This document shows, one piece after another, positions 43,837 through 51,800 of a DNA stretch of 64,000 bases. The position numbers and the translations under genes are program-made. The first letter of the stretch is position 1, and each line of letters starts with the position of its first letter. Location: positions 248,001-312,000 of the forward strand of contig JAWKYG010000002.1 of the NCBI GenBank assembly GCA_041396585.1, in the 5' to 3' direction. Source of the DNA: JAUIAI01 sp041396585. Lineage in GTDB: Bacteria; Pseudomonadota; Gammaproteobacteria; Burkholderiales; Burkholderiaceae_E. The notes beneath the pieces are model-generated. The model saw only the letters and a list, made by a program, of their open reading frames with translations, had not been told where the DNA came from and ran no database searches.

Positions 43837-45646
43837 ATCGAGTGCCACCCTCGATGCCGGGTGGCGTGGCAGGATTGGTTTGGGAACGGGTCTGGGCAAT
43901 GCGCCAGCGCGCCCCCTCACGGCTGTGGCCGAGGTGGGTGATGTCGATGCCCTTGGCGCGGTAGGCCGGGGCGATGCGGCGCAGCTGGTCCGACAGACCC
44001 TTGGGCGAGCGAGGCCAACTGCTGCGGTCGGGGATGCTGTGGGCGTTCAGCAGGTCGTAGAGCTGACCGGCGGTGCCCTGCCAGTTGATCGGCAGGATGC
44101 GATCAGCGAGGTACTTGTCCAAGGCTTGCGCGACGGCGTTGCTTTCCAATGCACGGTCGATGCCGGCGCGCACGAGCTCGGCGTACTGCTGCTGGAATTC
44201 ACCCGGGGCGAAACCCAAGGCACGTGCCACCGCCTCGCCCAGGCGCTCGTAATCAGCCATGCGCTGCTTTTGGGTCAGCTTGACCGTCGGCAAAATGGCC
44301 AGCGCCGCCGAGAACAGATCCAGCAGACCCGCGAAGACCTTGGGCTGATCACGCTCCCAACCGGCGTGGGTGTCGGCATCGTCGCGCCGGGCGTCAGCCG
44401 GGATGGTGGGCAGATCAACGTGGATCACCCGGTCGATCAAGTCGGGGCGTGTGGCGACCACGGCGATGCCGTTGAGCACCACAGGCCGCTTGGTCTCCAT
44501 CACGTGCTCTTCGCCATTGGTATAGAGCTGGCGCGAGGCAAAGCCGCCGCCGGTGGCCAGGGTGCAAAAGGCGTCCTGTTGCTCGGGCGTGAGGCCGGAG
44601 AGGTTCTCGTAGCTGACCAGCCAGTTGTTGGCGGCGGCGACGAACACGTCCTCCACCGTCTTGGGCCGCCCGCGCAGCATCACCTTGTTGGGATCGACCA
44701 GGCTGCGCAGCACGGACTGCGTGGTGGACTTGGCCGAGCCTTGCTCGCCCACCAACTCCAGCACCGGGAAAGGGGTGTCCGGACGGAAGCAGTCCAGTAG
44801 CCACGCCAGCACCATCAGACGGCTGTGTGCCGGGATGTTAGTGTGCTGCCAGAGCAAACCGACATCGCCATGGGTCACCCCTATCGGCACAGGCATCGGC
44901 AGCGGGCGCATCGAAGGCGTGCGGGTGAAGTACACCGGCGACTCGTTCACCACCCGCCAGCCCTGGGGGGTAACGTGGATGGCCTGCCACTGCTCATCTG
45001 CCAGATCGATCAGGTAGCCATCGTCGCAGCGGGCGGCGCGGACGTGGACTTCGATCTCGTCGCCATCGTTGATGCCTGCGGCGGCGAGCGTGGCCAGTGC
45101 CGATTTCATCGTGGTCTCCGGCACGCCCATTTCCTTGGCACGCCAGTACGCGGCCCGCAGCCATTCCTCGAAGCCTGACGAATACACACGCCACACTTCG
45201 CGCCGACCGGGCATCGGAATCACGGCGACCGCATCGCGATCCGCCTCGTGGTGCAACTGGCACTGTGCCCCGGCCAGCGCGACCAATTCATCGAGTGCAC
45301 TGCTGTCGTCATCACTGCCGGGCAGTTCGTCGCGCACCAGCTTGTCGAGCACCGTCACCGAGCAGGCTCGGTTGGCGACCTTGGCGGCGTGGCGCAGCCG
45401 CAAGTAGCTGGGTAGGTCTGTGGTCTTGAGGATCGAGAAGGCGCGTACCACGTCTTCCTCGGCCAGCACGCCCACGTCATCGACCAGACGGCCCAGTGCC
45501 GCCTCGATCACACCAACGGGATCGGTGTCAGGTGTGGGTGCCGGAGTTGCCGCAGCATCCATCTCGACCGTGTGATGGTCGTGATGGTGGTGACGGTCGT
45601 TCTCTACTACTCCGTCCGGAGAATGGATGGACGCGCTCATCGTCAC
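43817..45646 (-). CDS. P-loop ATPase of mobile element (putative helicase/primase-like)
   Basis: A 609-residue protein. The N-terminal about 35 residues are low complexity with a His-rich run (HHHHDHH). The ATPase core has Walker A ELVGEQGSAKSTTQSVLR (about 274-290), an acidic strand NNWLVSYENLSGL, and a VVATRPDLIDRVIHVDLP sensor-like motif, resembling phage/ICE ATP-binding proteins of the D5/DUF927 type. The C-terminal ~100 residues look winged-HTH-like. It may drive replication or unwinding of the excised element. Exact class not resolved. Confidence 0.7.
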   Translation of the reverse strand: MTMSASIHSPDGVVENDRHHHHDHHTVEMDAAATPAPTPDTDPVGVIEAALGRLVDDVGVLAEEDVVRAFSILKTTDLPSYLRLRHAAKVANRACSVTVLDKLVRDELPGSDDDSSALDELVALAGAQCQLHHEADRDAVAVIPMPGRREVWRVYSSGFEEWLRAAYWRAKEMGVPETTMKSALATLAAAGINDGDEIEVHVRAARCDDGYLIDLADEQWQAIHVTPQGWRVVNESPVYFTRTPSMRPLPMPVPIGVTHGDVGLLWQHTNIPAHSRLMVLAWLLDCFRPDTPFPVLELVGEQGSAKSTTQSVLRSLVDPNKVMLRGRPKTVEDVFVAAANNWLVSYENLSGLTPEQQDAFCTLATGGGFASRQLYTNGEEHVMETKRPVVLNGIAVVATRPDLIDRVIHVDLPTIPADARRDDADTHAGWERDQPKVFAGLLDLFSAALAILPTVKLTQKQRMADYERLGEAVARALGFAPGEFQQQYAELVRAGIDRALESNAVAQALDKYLADRILPINWQGTAGQLYDLLNAHSIPDRSSWPRSPKGLSDQLRRIAPAYRAKGIDITHLGHSREGARWRIAQTRSQTNPATPPGIEGGTRYGAHRE

Positions 45647-45654
45647 AGCCCGAA

Positions 45655-45852
45655 TCAGCGCGAACGTTCGATGAGATTGCGAATGTCCTCAGCGCGCCAG
45701 ACTGTGGTCTTGCTGCCGAGTTTGATGCCTTGGGGGAATTTGCCTTCCCGGATGCCCGCCCACCACGCTGAGCGGCTGATGGGGATCAGGGACAGAATCT
45801 GCGGCAACCGAACGAAGCCGGTTTCGGGCAGTGCGGGACGGGGTTGGTACAT
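45655..45852 (-). CDS. AlpA-family DNA-binding protein
   Basis: A 65-residue protein. LPETGFVRLPQILSLIPISRSAWWAGIREGKFP and IKLGSKTTVWRAEDIRNLIE match the AlpA/MerR-like winged HTH of phage and island excisionases or regulators. The start at 45852 is preferred to an in-frame ATG at 45861. It lies 8 bases upstream of the ATPase gene. Likely controls element excision or transcription. Confidence 0.85.
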   Translation of the reverse strand: MYQPRPALPETGFVRLPQILSLIPISRSAWWAGIREGKFPQGIKLGSKTTVWRAEDIRNLIERSR

Positions 45853-45971
45853 GGCGAGCATCCGTGGTCGTTTGGGGATGCTCTGTATTGAATGCCACAA
45901 GAATCGGCATTCATAGACACGGTGCGCGCACGATGATCACGCTGCGCGCATCGTGAAGGTTCGCAGTGAAA

Positions 45972-46709
45972 TTACTTGGGCGGCGAGTCCTTTGGAATGC
46001 CCGCGATCCAATTCTTGATCGTGCCCGGTGCCTTGCAGACCTGCGCGCCGATGATGCGGTAGGCCTCTTCCTTGGTGCGGTAGGTGTTCGAAGCGAACAG
46101 TTCCAGGGCCTTTTTCTCGGCAGCTCGGTTGCTTGCATGTCGAGCATCGGCCGTCCGTCTGACGGCTTGGCTTTGCGCCTTGCGCACTTCGTCAGCGGCA
46201 ACGGGATCTGGCGTGAGCCCTGCCTTCCACGCCTCTTCGATGATCTGCTCAGTTGACGGTGACTCCGGCAATAGATCGGCCAGCACCAAGGATTCCAGCG
46301 ACTCCATCAACGCTTCAACCGCCGGCCTGATGATGATCCCGGGCGGGGTATCTGTTGTGGCCTCAATCACCGCGCCCAACTTGTAGAGCGCCAAAAGGCG
46401 GAGGTAATCGCGGTCCGTTGCAGTGGCTGACCTGAGGCGTGGCCATTCGGCTTGATTGGTGACCTCGATGAACCAGTCCAGGTCGCGCTGTTCGTGACGG
46501 TCAACCAGCTCGCCGCCGTGCTTGATTTGCGCCAATGTCATGGCATCGGTGATGGCGGCATCCATGCTGGCCAACATCTGCGCCAACTGCTCAGCGCTGA
46601 AGCGCTGTAAATCTTCTCGGGCGCAGGCAGCAATCCGCACCGCGTTCGGCAACTCCAGAAGCTGTTCGAGCGGTGTGGTCAAGGCCAGGTTGAGCAGATA
46701 AGGGTTCAT
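45972..46709 (-). CDS. Hypothetical protein with C-terminal HTH-like region
   Basis: A 245-residue, mainly helical protein. N-terminal LLNLALTTPLEQLLELPNAVRIAACARE; Lys/Arg-rich central helix (EVRKAQSQAVRRTADARHASNRAAEKKAL); C-terminal YRTKEEAYRIIGAQVCKAPGTIKNWIAG, which looks like a helix-turn-helix. No family recognised. First gene of the minus-strand block; transcription of the element probably begins upstream of it in the 46.7-47.3 kb gap. Confidence 0.6.
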   Translation of the reverse strand: MNPYLLNLALTTPLEQLLELPNAVRIAACAREDLQRFSAEQLAQMLASMDAAITDAMTLAQIKHGGELVDRHEQRDLDWFIEVTNQAEWPRLRSATATDRDYLRLLALYKLGAVIEATTDTPPGIIIRPAVEALMESLESLVLADLLPESPSTEQIIEEAWKAGLTPDPVAADEVRKAQSQAVRRTADARHASNRAAEKKALELFASNTYRTKEEAYRIIGAQVCKAPGTIKNWIAGIPKDSPPK

Positions 46710-46846
46710 TACCCATCAGTCTACCGAGGGCGGTCCAGTACCGTCCACGTTCATCCATGCTGGTTCGCCATCGCCCTGTGCGATCCATCGCTACTCGCCC
46801 TGCGTGATGACCGTGCCGAGGGCATACCTGTGCTTTCGCCGGTGTA

Positions 46847-46941
46847 AACAATAAGCGGCGACCGTCACGACCATCACCACTGTCACATCGGGCCAGCGCC
46901 TGTGATGGTGGTGACGATGGTGATGGTCAGCGTCTATTGTT
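46847..46941. repeat. Imperfect 40-bp inverted repeat with GTGATGGT motifs
   Basis: Arms 46847-46886 and 46902-46941 (ends AACAATA/TATTGTT), loop of 15. Includes GTGATGGT or its complement three times. Two more copies of the same octamer lie near 45570 at the start of the ATPase gene. Confidence 0.7.
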
Positions 46942-47240
46942 ATGGCCCGCGCACGCCTACATGCCCCAGGCAAAAGGGGTCCTTCCTGGCGATATTCCAA
47001 TACGGGGGGCGCGAGCGCAGGAGTGCGCCACCGTCCGACCAGAAAACAGGGTTTGCAGGGTTTGCGGTTCGCACCCGGCGGCGTCGGCCAGCGGGCGTCA
47101 GCGCTGCCGTGCGCGGGATGGCGGGAACGCAGAAGGTGCGAACCTCGGTGCGTACCGAGTTTGCAGGTTTGCACCCCGGCAGCATGAAAACGGCCGGGGA
47201 GGAAAAATCAATGCTGGCGCGGGTTTGCGGGCGAGTAGAC

Positions 47241-47264
47241 GCCGAAAAAAGGGAAATCGGCCAC
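47241..47264. repeat. Right copy of imperfect 24-bp direct repeat (candidate element boundary)
   Basis: GCCGAAAA-N4-GAAATCGGCCAC, same orientation as 38884-38907, differing only at the four central-left positions. It lies just outside the DUF3489 terminator. Confidence 0.45.
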
Positions 47265-47288
47265 GGCGGTGGATGGTGGCCGAAAGAG

Positions 47289-47315
47289 AAGGGCGTGAGT
47301 TGAATTCACGCCCTT
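47289..47315 (-). terminator. Hairpin after DUF3489 gene
   Basis: AAGGGCGTGA (47289-47298) pairs with TCACGCCCTT (47306-47315) around a 7-base loop, 12 bases beyond the DUF3489 stop. On the minus strand it is followed by CTCTTTC, a weak T-run. Confidence 0.65.
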
Positions 47316-47327
47316 GCCGCCGGTGGG

Positions 47328-47816
47328 TCAGATGACGACGCGGTACACCGTCTCGCCGCCGGCGACCTTGGTCGCCACTACGTCGAGCCCCAGTTTTTTG
47401 CGCACCTGCCCCGAAATCGCGCCGCGCACCGTGTGCGGCTGCCAGCCCGTCGTCAGCATCAGCTGCAGCGTGGTTGCGCCTTGCGGGCGGCGCAGCGACG
47501 TCACCAACGCGGCCAGCTTGGTACCTGGCCGCACGGCGATGCCGTCCAGAAGCTGGAGGTCACCCGTAGTGTCCAATGGCGGCACGTCATCCGGGGGCGC
47601 GGGTCGCTGCCGGCCGATCACCGCGTATCCGGCGTCGGTCAGCGCGTGCCCGTTGCCCGCAGGGGCGATCCAGCCACGCCGCAGTAGCGCGGTCAGGGTC
47701 TTGACTCGCGCGCCGCCACGCAGGGTGTTGGGCTGAATCACGCGCCCATCGGGATTGCGGGCAGCGGCACGCAGCAGCAGCGCCTGGGTCGGGGTGAGCT
47801 TGGGTAGGGTTTCCAT
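47328..47816 (-). CDS. DUF3489 family protein
   Basis: A 162-residue protein with two winged-helix-like halves. The C-terminal DUF3489 signature is GTKLAALVTSLRRPQGATTLQLMLTTGWQPHTVRG with KKLGL. Start from the ATG at 47816. The family is common in integrated elements and probably binds DNA; function unknown. It diverges from the HTH-DUF3800 trio and is the only minus-strand gene of the second half. Confidence 0.85.
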   Translation of the reverse strand: METLPKLTPTQALLLRAAARNPDGRVIQPNTLRGGARVKTLTALLRRGWIAPAGNGHALTDAGYAVIGRQRPAPPDDVPPLDTTGDLQLLDGIAVRPGTKLAALVTSLRRPQGATTLQLMLTTGWQPHTVRGAISGQVRKKLGLDVVATKVAGGETVYRVVI

Positions 47817-47945
47817 GGCGGCTCCAGATTGATTGAGGACACCTCCATTCACGCGCTGGGCGATCAAGAAGCCAAGCGGCATCACACTGTCTATAGTTGT
47901 GCCACATTGATACACTTCACAGCTTATGTCCGATCCATCAGGCAA

Positions 47946-48293
47946 ATGTCGATGAAGCGCTGCATTGTTGGCATCCGTCGCGCCGATGCGCTGGCAACAG
48001 CCGTTGGAAAGTACGTTCCGACCGTCTGGTTTCCGTCGATGGCAACGATGGCTGCCGTGCTTTCGGAGGACAACAGGGCGATGTTGCGATTGATCCATCT
48101 GCGCAAGCCCAAGTCACTGACGGAACTGGCTGAGCTTACCGGCCGGCAGGTGCCGAATTTGTCGCGCACGTTACGAATGATGGAAAGCTACGGGCTAGTG
48201 GCGATCGAGAAGAACGCCCGTGAAACCCAACCGGTAGCTCTAGCAACGGAGTTCTTGGTTGTGCTGGATTCACCCCTGGAGGATGAGGAATGA
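47946..48293 (+). CDS. Winged-HTH regulator (HVO_A0114-like), possible antitoxin
   Basis: A 115-residue protein (M at 47946; 47952 also possible). Residues about 40-95 form a MarR-like winged helix: LSEDNRAMLRLIHLRKPKSLTELAELTGRQVPNLSRTL then MMESYGLVAIEK. Similar small regulators pair with toxins or nucleases. Its stop overlaps the DUF3800 start by 4 bases. A TATAGT lies at about 47893 and may be its -10 element. Divergent from DUF3489. Confidence 0.7.
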   Translation: MSMKRCIVGIRRADALATAVGKYVPTVWFPSMATMAAVLSEDNRAMLRLIHLRKPKSLTELAELTGRQVPNLSRTLRMMESYGLVAIEKNARETQPVALATEFLVVLDSPLEDEE

Positions 48294-48988
48294 AGTTCGA
48301 GGTCTATTGCGATGAAGCCAACCCGGATGTCTTGACATCCGAGAGCCCGCGCGCGCGATACCTCATGATCGGTAGCCTTTGGCTGCCCGTTGAACTGCGC
48401 GACGAAATCAAGTCCAGAGTCGGTGCCTTGCGTCAGCGGCATCAAGCGTGGGGCGAAATCAAGTGGAGCAAGGTTTCGCCTAATCGACAAGACTTCTATG
48501 TGGAGCTCATCGATCTATTCATCAGCTATGGCGACAACCTGCAATTTCGATGCATCGCTGTAGATCGCACGCAGTTGAACCTCGCGTTGCACGACAACGA
48601 TGGCGAGCTGGGTTTCTACAAGTTCTATTACCAGCTGCTGCATCACTGGATTCTGGACTTCAACGGCTACAGAGTCTTTTGTGACGTCAAGAGCAATCGC
48701 GACCCCAAGCGCTTGCCCGTGCTGGCTCGCTGTTTGTCTCGGGCCAATTTGACGTCGAGCATCGACAGCATTCAATCGCTGCCGTCACACGAGGTGGTGT
48801 TGATTCAGTTGTGTGACCTGCTGCTGGGGGCCGCCAGCAGCCGAATCAACGACACATTGTGCGAAGGCTCGGCTAAGTCAGTTGTCGTTCTGCGCCTCGA
48901 ACTGGCACTGGGCAGAACACTTGCCCCTACCCACAAGACGGAAGAGAAATTCAACATCTTCAAAATCCGACTGCAGGGGGGGTGGTGA
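48290..48988 (+). CDS. DUF3800 protein (RNase H-fold nuclease candidate)
   Basis: A 232-residue protein. MKFEVYCDEANPD carries the first acidic residues of the DUF3800 pattern (DEA/DES), then GEIKWSKVSP, FRCIAVDRTQ, and a C-terminal LIQLCDLLLGAASS. DUF3800 proteins are widespread in defence islands and resemble RNase H-fold enzymes; catalysis is not proven. GC is lower than the flanking chromosome. It overlaps both neighbours (ATGA on the left, TGATG on the right). Confidence 0.8.
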   Translation: MKFEVYCDEANPDVLTSESPRARYLMIGSLWLPVELRDEIKSRVGALRQRHQAWGEIKWSKVSPNRQDFYVELIDLFISYGDNLQFRCIAVDRTQLNLALHDNDGELGFYKFYYQLLHHWILDFNGYRVFCDVKSNRDPKRLPVLARCLSRANLTSSIDSIQSLPSHEVVLIQLCDLLLGAASSRINDTLCEGSAKSVVVLRLELALGRTLAPTHKTEEKFNIFKIRLQGGW

Positions 48989-49458
48989 TGGCGTTGCCCC
49001 CACTGGTGAACTACGCCACGCTGGCCGAATACCGCGCGCATTACGACCGGGTCTATTGCCGCGGCAATATCCAGACCTTTGACGGTGTACGAGTGTTTTT
49101 TAGTGCCAGCAAGTTTGGGCACATGTTCTACGAGAGCACCGCCCGCGATGGGCGCAAGGATGTCTTTTCGCCCGTGCGGGCACAGCGCATCGACTGGATC
49201 AAATCCACGCTGGAACACCCGAACGCTGATCTGTTCGACGGTTGGGATAAGGCCTCGCGAGCGTACGACTCGACGCGACGCGTGGCTGTCGTCTACGAGG
49301 ACTTCGTGGTGATTGTGGCCATGGGGCTGAAGCTCGATGGCTCGCTGAAGGCGAACTTCGTGACCTGCTACCAAGCAGATAACAGCATCGGCAAGATCAG
49401 GACGTCACCCATCTGGTCGCGGGTCAGCTGTGTTCGTCAACTTGGTGGAGTGCCATGA
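48988..49458 (+). CDS. PBECR-like small protein (candidate nuclease)
   Basis: A 156-residue protein: VFFSASKFGHMFYES, FSPVRAQRIDWIKSTLEHPNA, YDSTRRVAVVYEDFVVIVAMGL, and NFVTCYQADNSIGKIRTSP. The order and the FVTCYxAD motif resemble PBECR/BECR-fold phage nucleases (Barnase-EndoU-ColicinE5-RelE-like); this is from motif memory, not a search. Upstream GTGs exist, but the ATG at 48988 overlaps the DUF3800 stop. It ends the translationally coupled trio. Confidence 0.6.
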   Translation: MALPPLVNYATLAEYRAHYDRVYCRGNIQTFDGVRVFFSASKFGHMFYESTARDGRKDVFSPVRAQRIDWIKSTLEHPNADLFDGWDKASRAYDSTRRVAVVYEDFVVIVAMGLKLDGSLKANFVTCYQADNSIGKIRTSPIWSRVSCVRQLGGVP

Positions 49459-49469
49459 GAGCGCTCCAG

Positions 49470-49511
49470 AAAAAACAAAGGCCGCTGATTCGCTACGCGG
49501 GTCCAGCGGCC
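49470..49511 (-). terminator. Strong hairpin with T-run on the minus strand
   Basis: GGCCGCTG (49480-49487) and CAGCGGCC (49504-49511) with a 16-base loop. On the minus strand the stem is followed by TTTGTTTTTT (49479-49470). No minus-strand gene was found upstream of it, so it may instead insulate hsdM or belong to an unlisted antisense RNA. Confidence 0.6.
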
Positions 49512-49621
49512 GAAACCTCGATAGGTTCAAAGCCGATAGGCAGTGAACTCAACGCGCAATTCTACCCTAGGTGCAGGTTCTGTCAAGGCGTCTGTCTTGC
49601 TCCTGCCATGGCATACCCACA

Positions 49622-51800
49622 ATGAACCTCGAAGAACTCCTCAGCGCTCTCGAATCGCCCATTGTCATCCGCCCCACACGCCGGATGACCCAGGGCGAGC
49701 TGGAAAGCTACCTCGACAAGGCCGCCGACATCCTGCGCGGTAACGCCGACCACTCGGAATTTCGCGGCTACGTGTTCGCGTTGCTGTTCTACAAGCGGAT
49801 CAGCGACTGCTTTGATGAGGAAGTCCGCACCCAGGTTGCCACCCTGACCAAGGCGGGCGTGCCGCCGGATCAGGCGTTGTTGCTGGCGCGCGATCCACAG
49901 AATCACCACTTCGTCGTGCCCGACGCAGCCACCTGGGCGACCGTCGCGCGCACCGCCAAGGCGCAGCTTGGCCAGGCGCTGAACGATGCCATGCTGGCTA
50001 TCGAGCGGGCGAACGCCCACCGCCAGAACAACTTTGACGGCATCCTCACCGGCAAGATCGACTTCAACAAACAGGACGAGCTGCCGCGTGACAAGCTGGT
50101 CAACCTGATCAACCATTTCGGCAGTCAGACCTTCGACCGCGCCCATGTCTCCGATGACCTGTTCGGCAACGCCTACGAATACCTGATCCGCAACTTCGCC
50201 AGCAAGGCTGGCAAGTCCAGCGGAGAGTTCTACACCCCGGCCGAGGTCGGTTTCCTGATGGCCGAGGTGCTGCAGCCCAAGGCAGGCATGTCCATCTGCG
50301 ACTGGGCCAGTGGCTCGGGTGGCCTGTTGCTCCAGTGCATACGCCATGTCAAGAAGCACGGTGGCGACGTGCGCCAGCTGCAGCTGCATGGGCAGGAATC
50401 CAACGTCGCCACCTACAACATCTCGCGTATCAACATGATTCTGCACGGCATCCCTGTGTGGGAGCACAAGCAGGGCGACAGCCTGCGCGATCCGCGCCAC
50501 GTCACGACTGACAACCGCCTCAAGCAGTTCGACCGCATCATCATGAACCCGCCCTTCTCGCTGGAGGATTGGGGCTATGACACCGTGGCGGCGGGCGACA
50601 AGTTTGGTCGTCTTTCCCACGGCATGCCGCCGGCCAGCAACGGCGACTGGGCCTGGATGCAGCAGATCGTCAAGTCCCTCAGGACGCCGACGCCGAAGTT
50701 GGCACCGGCGGCCAGGGATGGTGGTGATGTCACAGGGCGTGCTGTTCCGTGGGCAGCCGGAACAGACCGAAGAGGAAGATGGCCAGAACCAGAAGGCAGA
50801 TGCCGAGTACGTAATCCGCCGTGGCTTCATCGAAGCCGACCTGATCGAGGCCATCGTCGTGCTGCCGGGCAAACTGTTCTACGGCAACAACGTGCCTGGC
50901 TGCCTGGTGCTGCTCAACAAGGCTAAGCCCCCTGAGCGCAAGGACAAGATTTTGATGATCTGGGCCTCACGCCATTTCCAGAAGGGCAACCCGCAGAACC
51001 TGCTGCGCCCCTCAGACCTGATGCGCATCCTGGTGCCGTGGCGCGCCTTCGGCGAACTGGCCACCGTCCAGCGACTGCTGCCAGAGCACCAAGCGCAACT
51101 GATCCGCGAGGTTGAGGAGCAGCGTGACGCGCGGCTGGCTGACATCGAGGACGCCTACGGCCCAGTGCTGGAGCCGCTGGCACGGCTGCAAGCCGAATTG
51201 GAAACGCTGGACGCGCTGGATCTGAAGCAGCAGGCCGTCAAGGATGCCATCACCCACGAGCATCCCTACTTTCACCCCCTGGCGCCGCTGCAGGCGGATG
51301 TCGAACGCATCGAAGGTCAGATCGCCGCTGCCGGGCGTGGCGAGAAGGCGGCACTGAAAACTCAGTTGATCACGCCAAAGGCGAAATTCGATGTCGCCCG
51401 CAAGAAGATGATCGATGCCATCAAGGCACGCCACAAACAGGTGGCCCGCGCCGTCAAGGATCTGGGCAAGCTGCAGGAAGAGCGCGACGCCCGTGAGCAG
51501 GAGGTGAAGCTCGCCGCCGAGCGTGAAATCACCCATCTGCGCGAGGCATCGGCCGACTTGCTGCGTATTGCCAGCAACAAAGACGAAGCTCAGCGCTATT
51601 TCACTGTTGTCGGCCGCGACGAGATTGCAGAGAACGAGTTCAACCTGAACCTGCCGCGTTACGTGGACACGTTCGAGCCGGAGACCACGAAGCACCTGTC
51701 AGTCGCGATCAGCGATTTGATAGCAGCAGAATCAGCTGCCAGCGCTGCCGGACAAACCCTCAAAGAAATGCTCGACTCGGCAGGGGTGCGGGCCGTATGA
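49622..51800 (+). pseudogene. hsdM: Type I restriction-modification methyltransferase subunit, two frame breaks
   Basis: Intact N-terminal frame 49622-about 50685: HsdM_N region, then the SAM-binding DWASGSGGLLLQC (motif I) and catalytic IMNPPFSLEDW. The protein continues from about 50720 in another frame (VVMSQGVLFRG...PGKLFYGNNVPGCLVLL) to the stop at 51800, with a C-terminal coiled coil. The break is explained by two one-base losses in short runs (CTCAAGG to CTCAGG near 50685; GGGG to GGG near 50715). As written, translation would stop early, at 50926. It overlaps hsdS by 4 bases. Adenine-N6 methylase by family. Confidence 0.9.

Larger units (their letters stand above)
46710..47327. other. 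618-bp intergenic region with inverted repeat
   Basis: Upstream of the minus-strand element operon. It contains a 40-bp-arm imperfect inverted repeat (46847-46886 and 46902-46941, about 30 of 40 paired), the right copy of the 24-bp direct repeat, and a hairpin at 47289. Open frames across it overlap each other and lack family features, so no gene is called. A promoter and possibly an origin or transfer site may be here. Confidence 0.55.

Noticed and set aside
46902..47303. Protein genes in the 46.9-47.3 kb gap
   Set aside because: Several overlapping frames of similar length exist in all directions; none has a ribosome-binding site or family motif.
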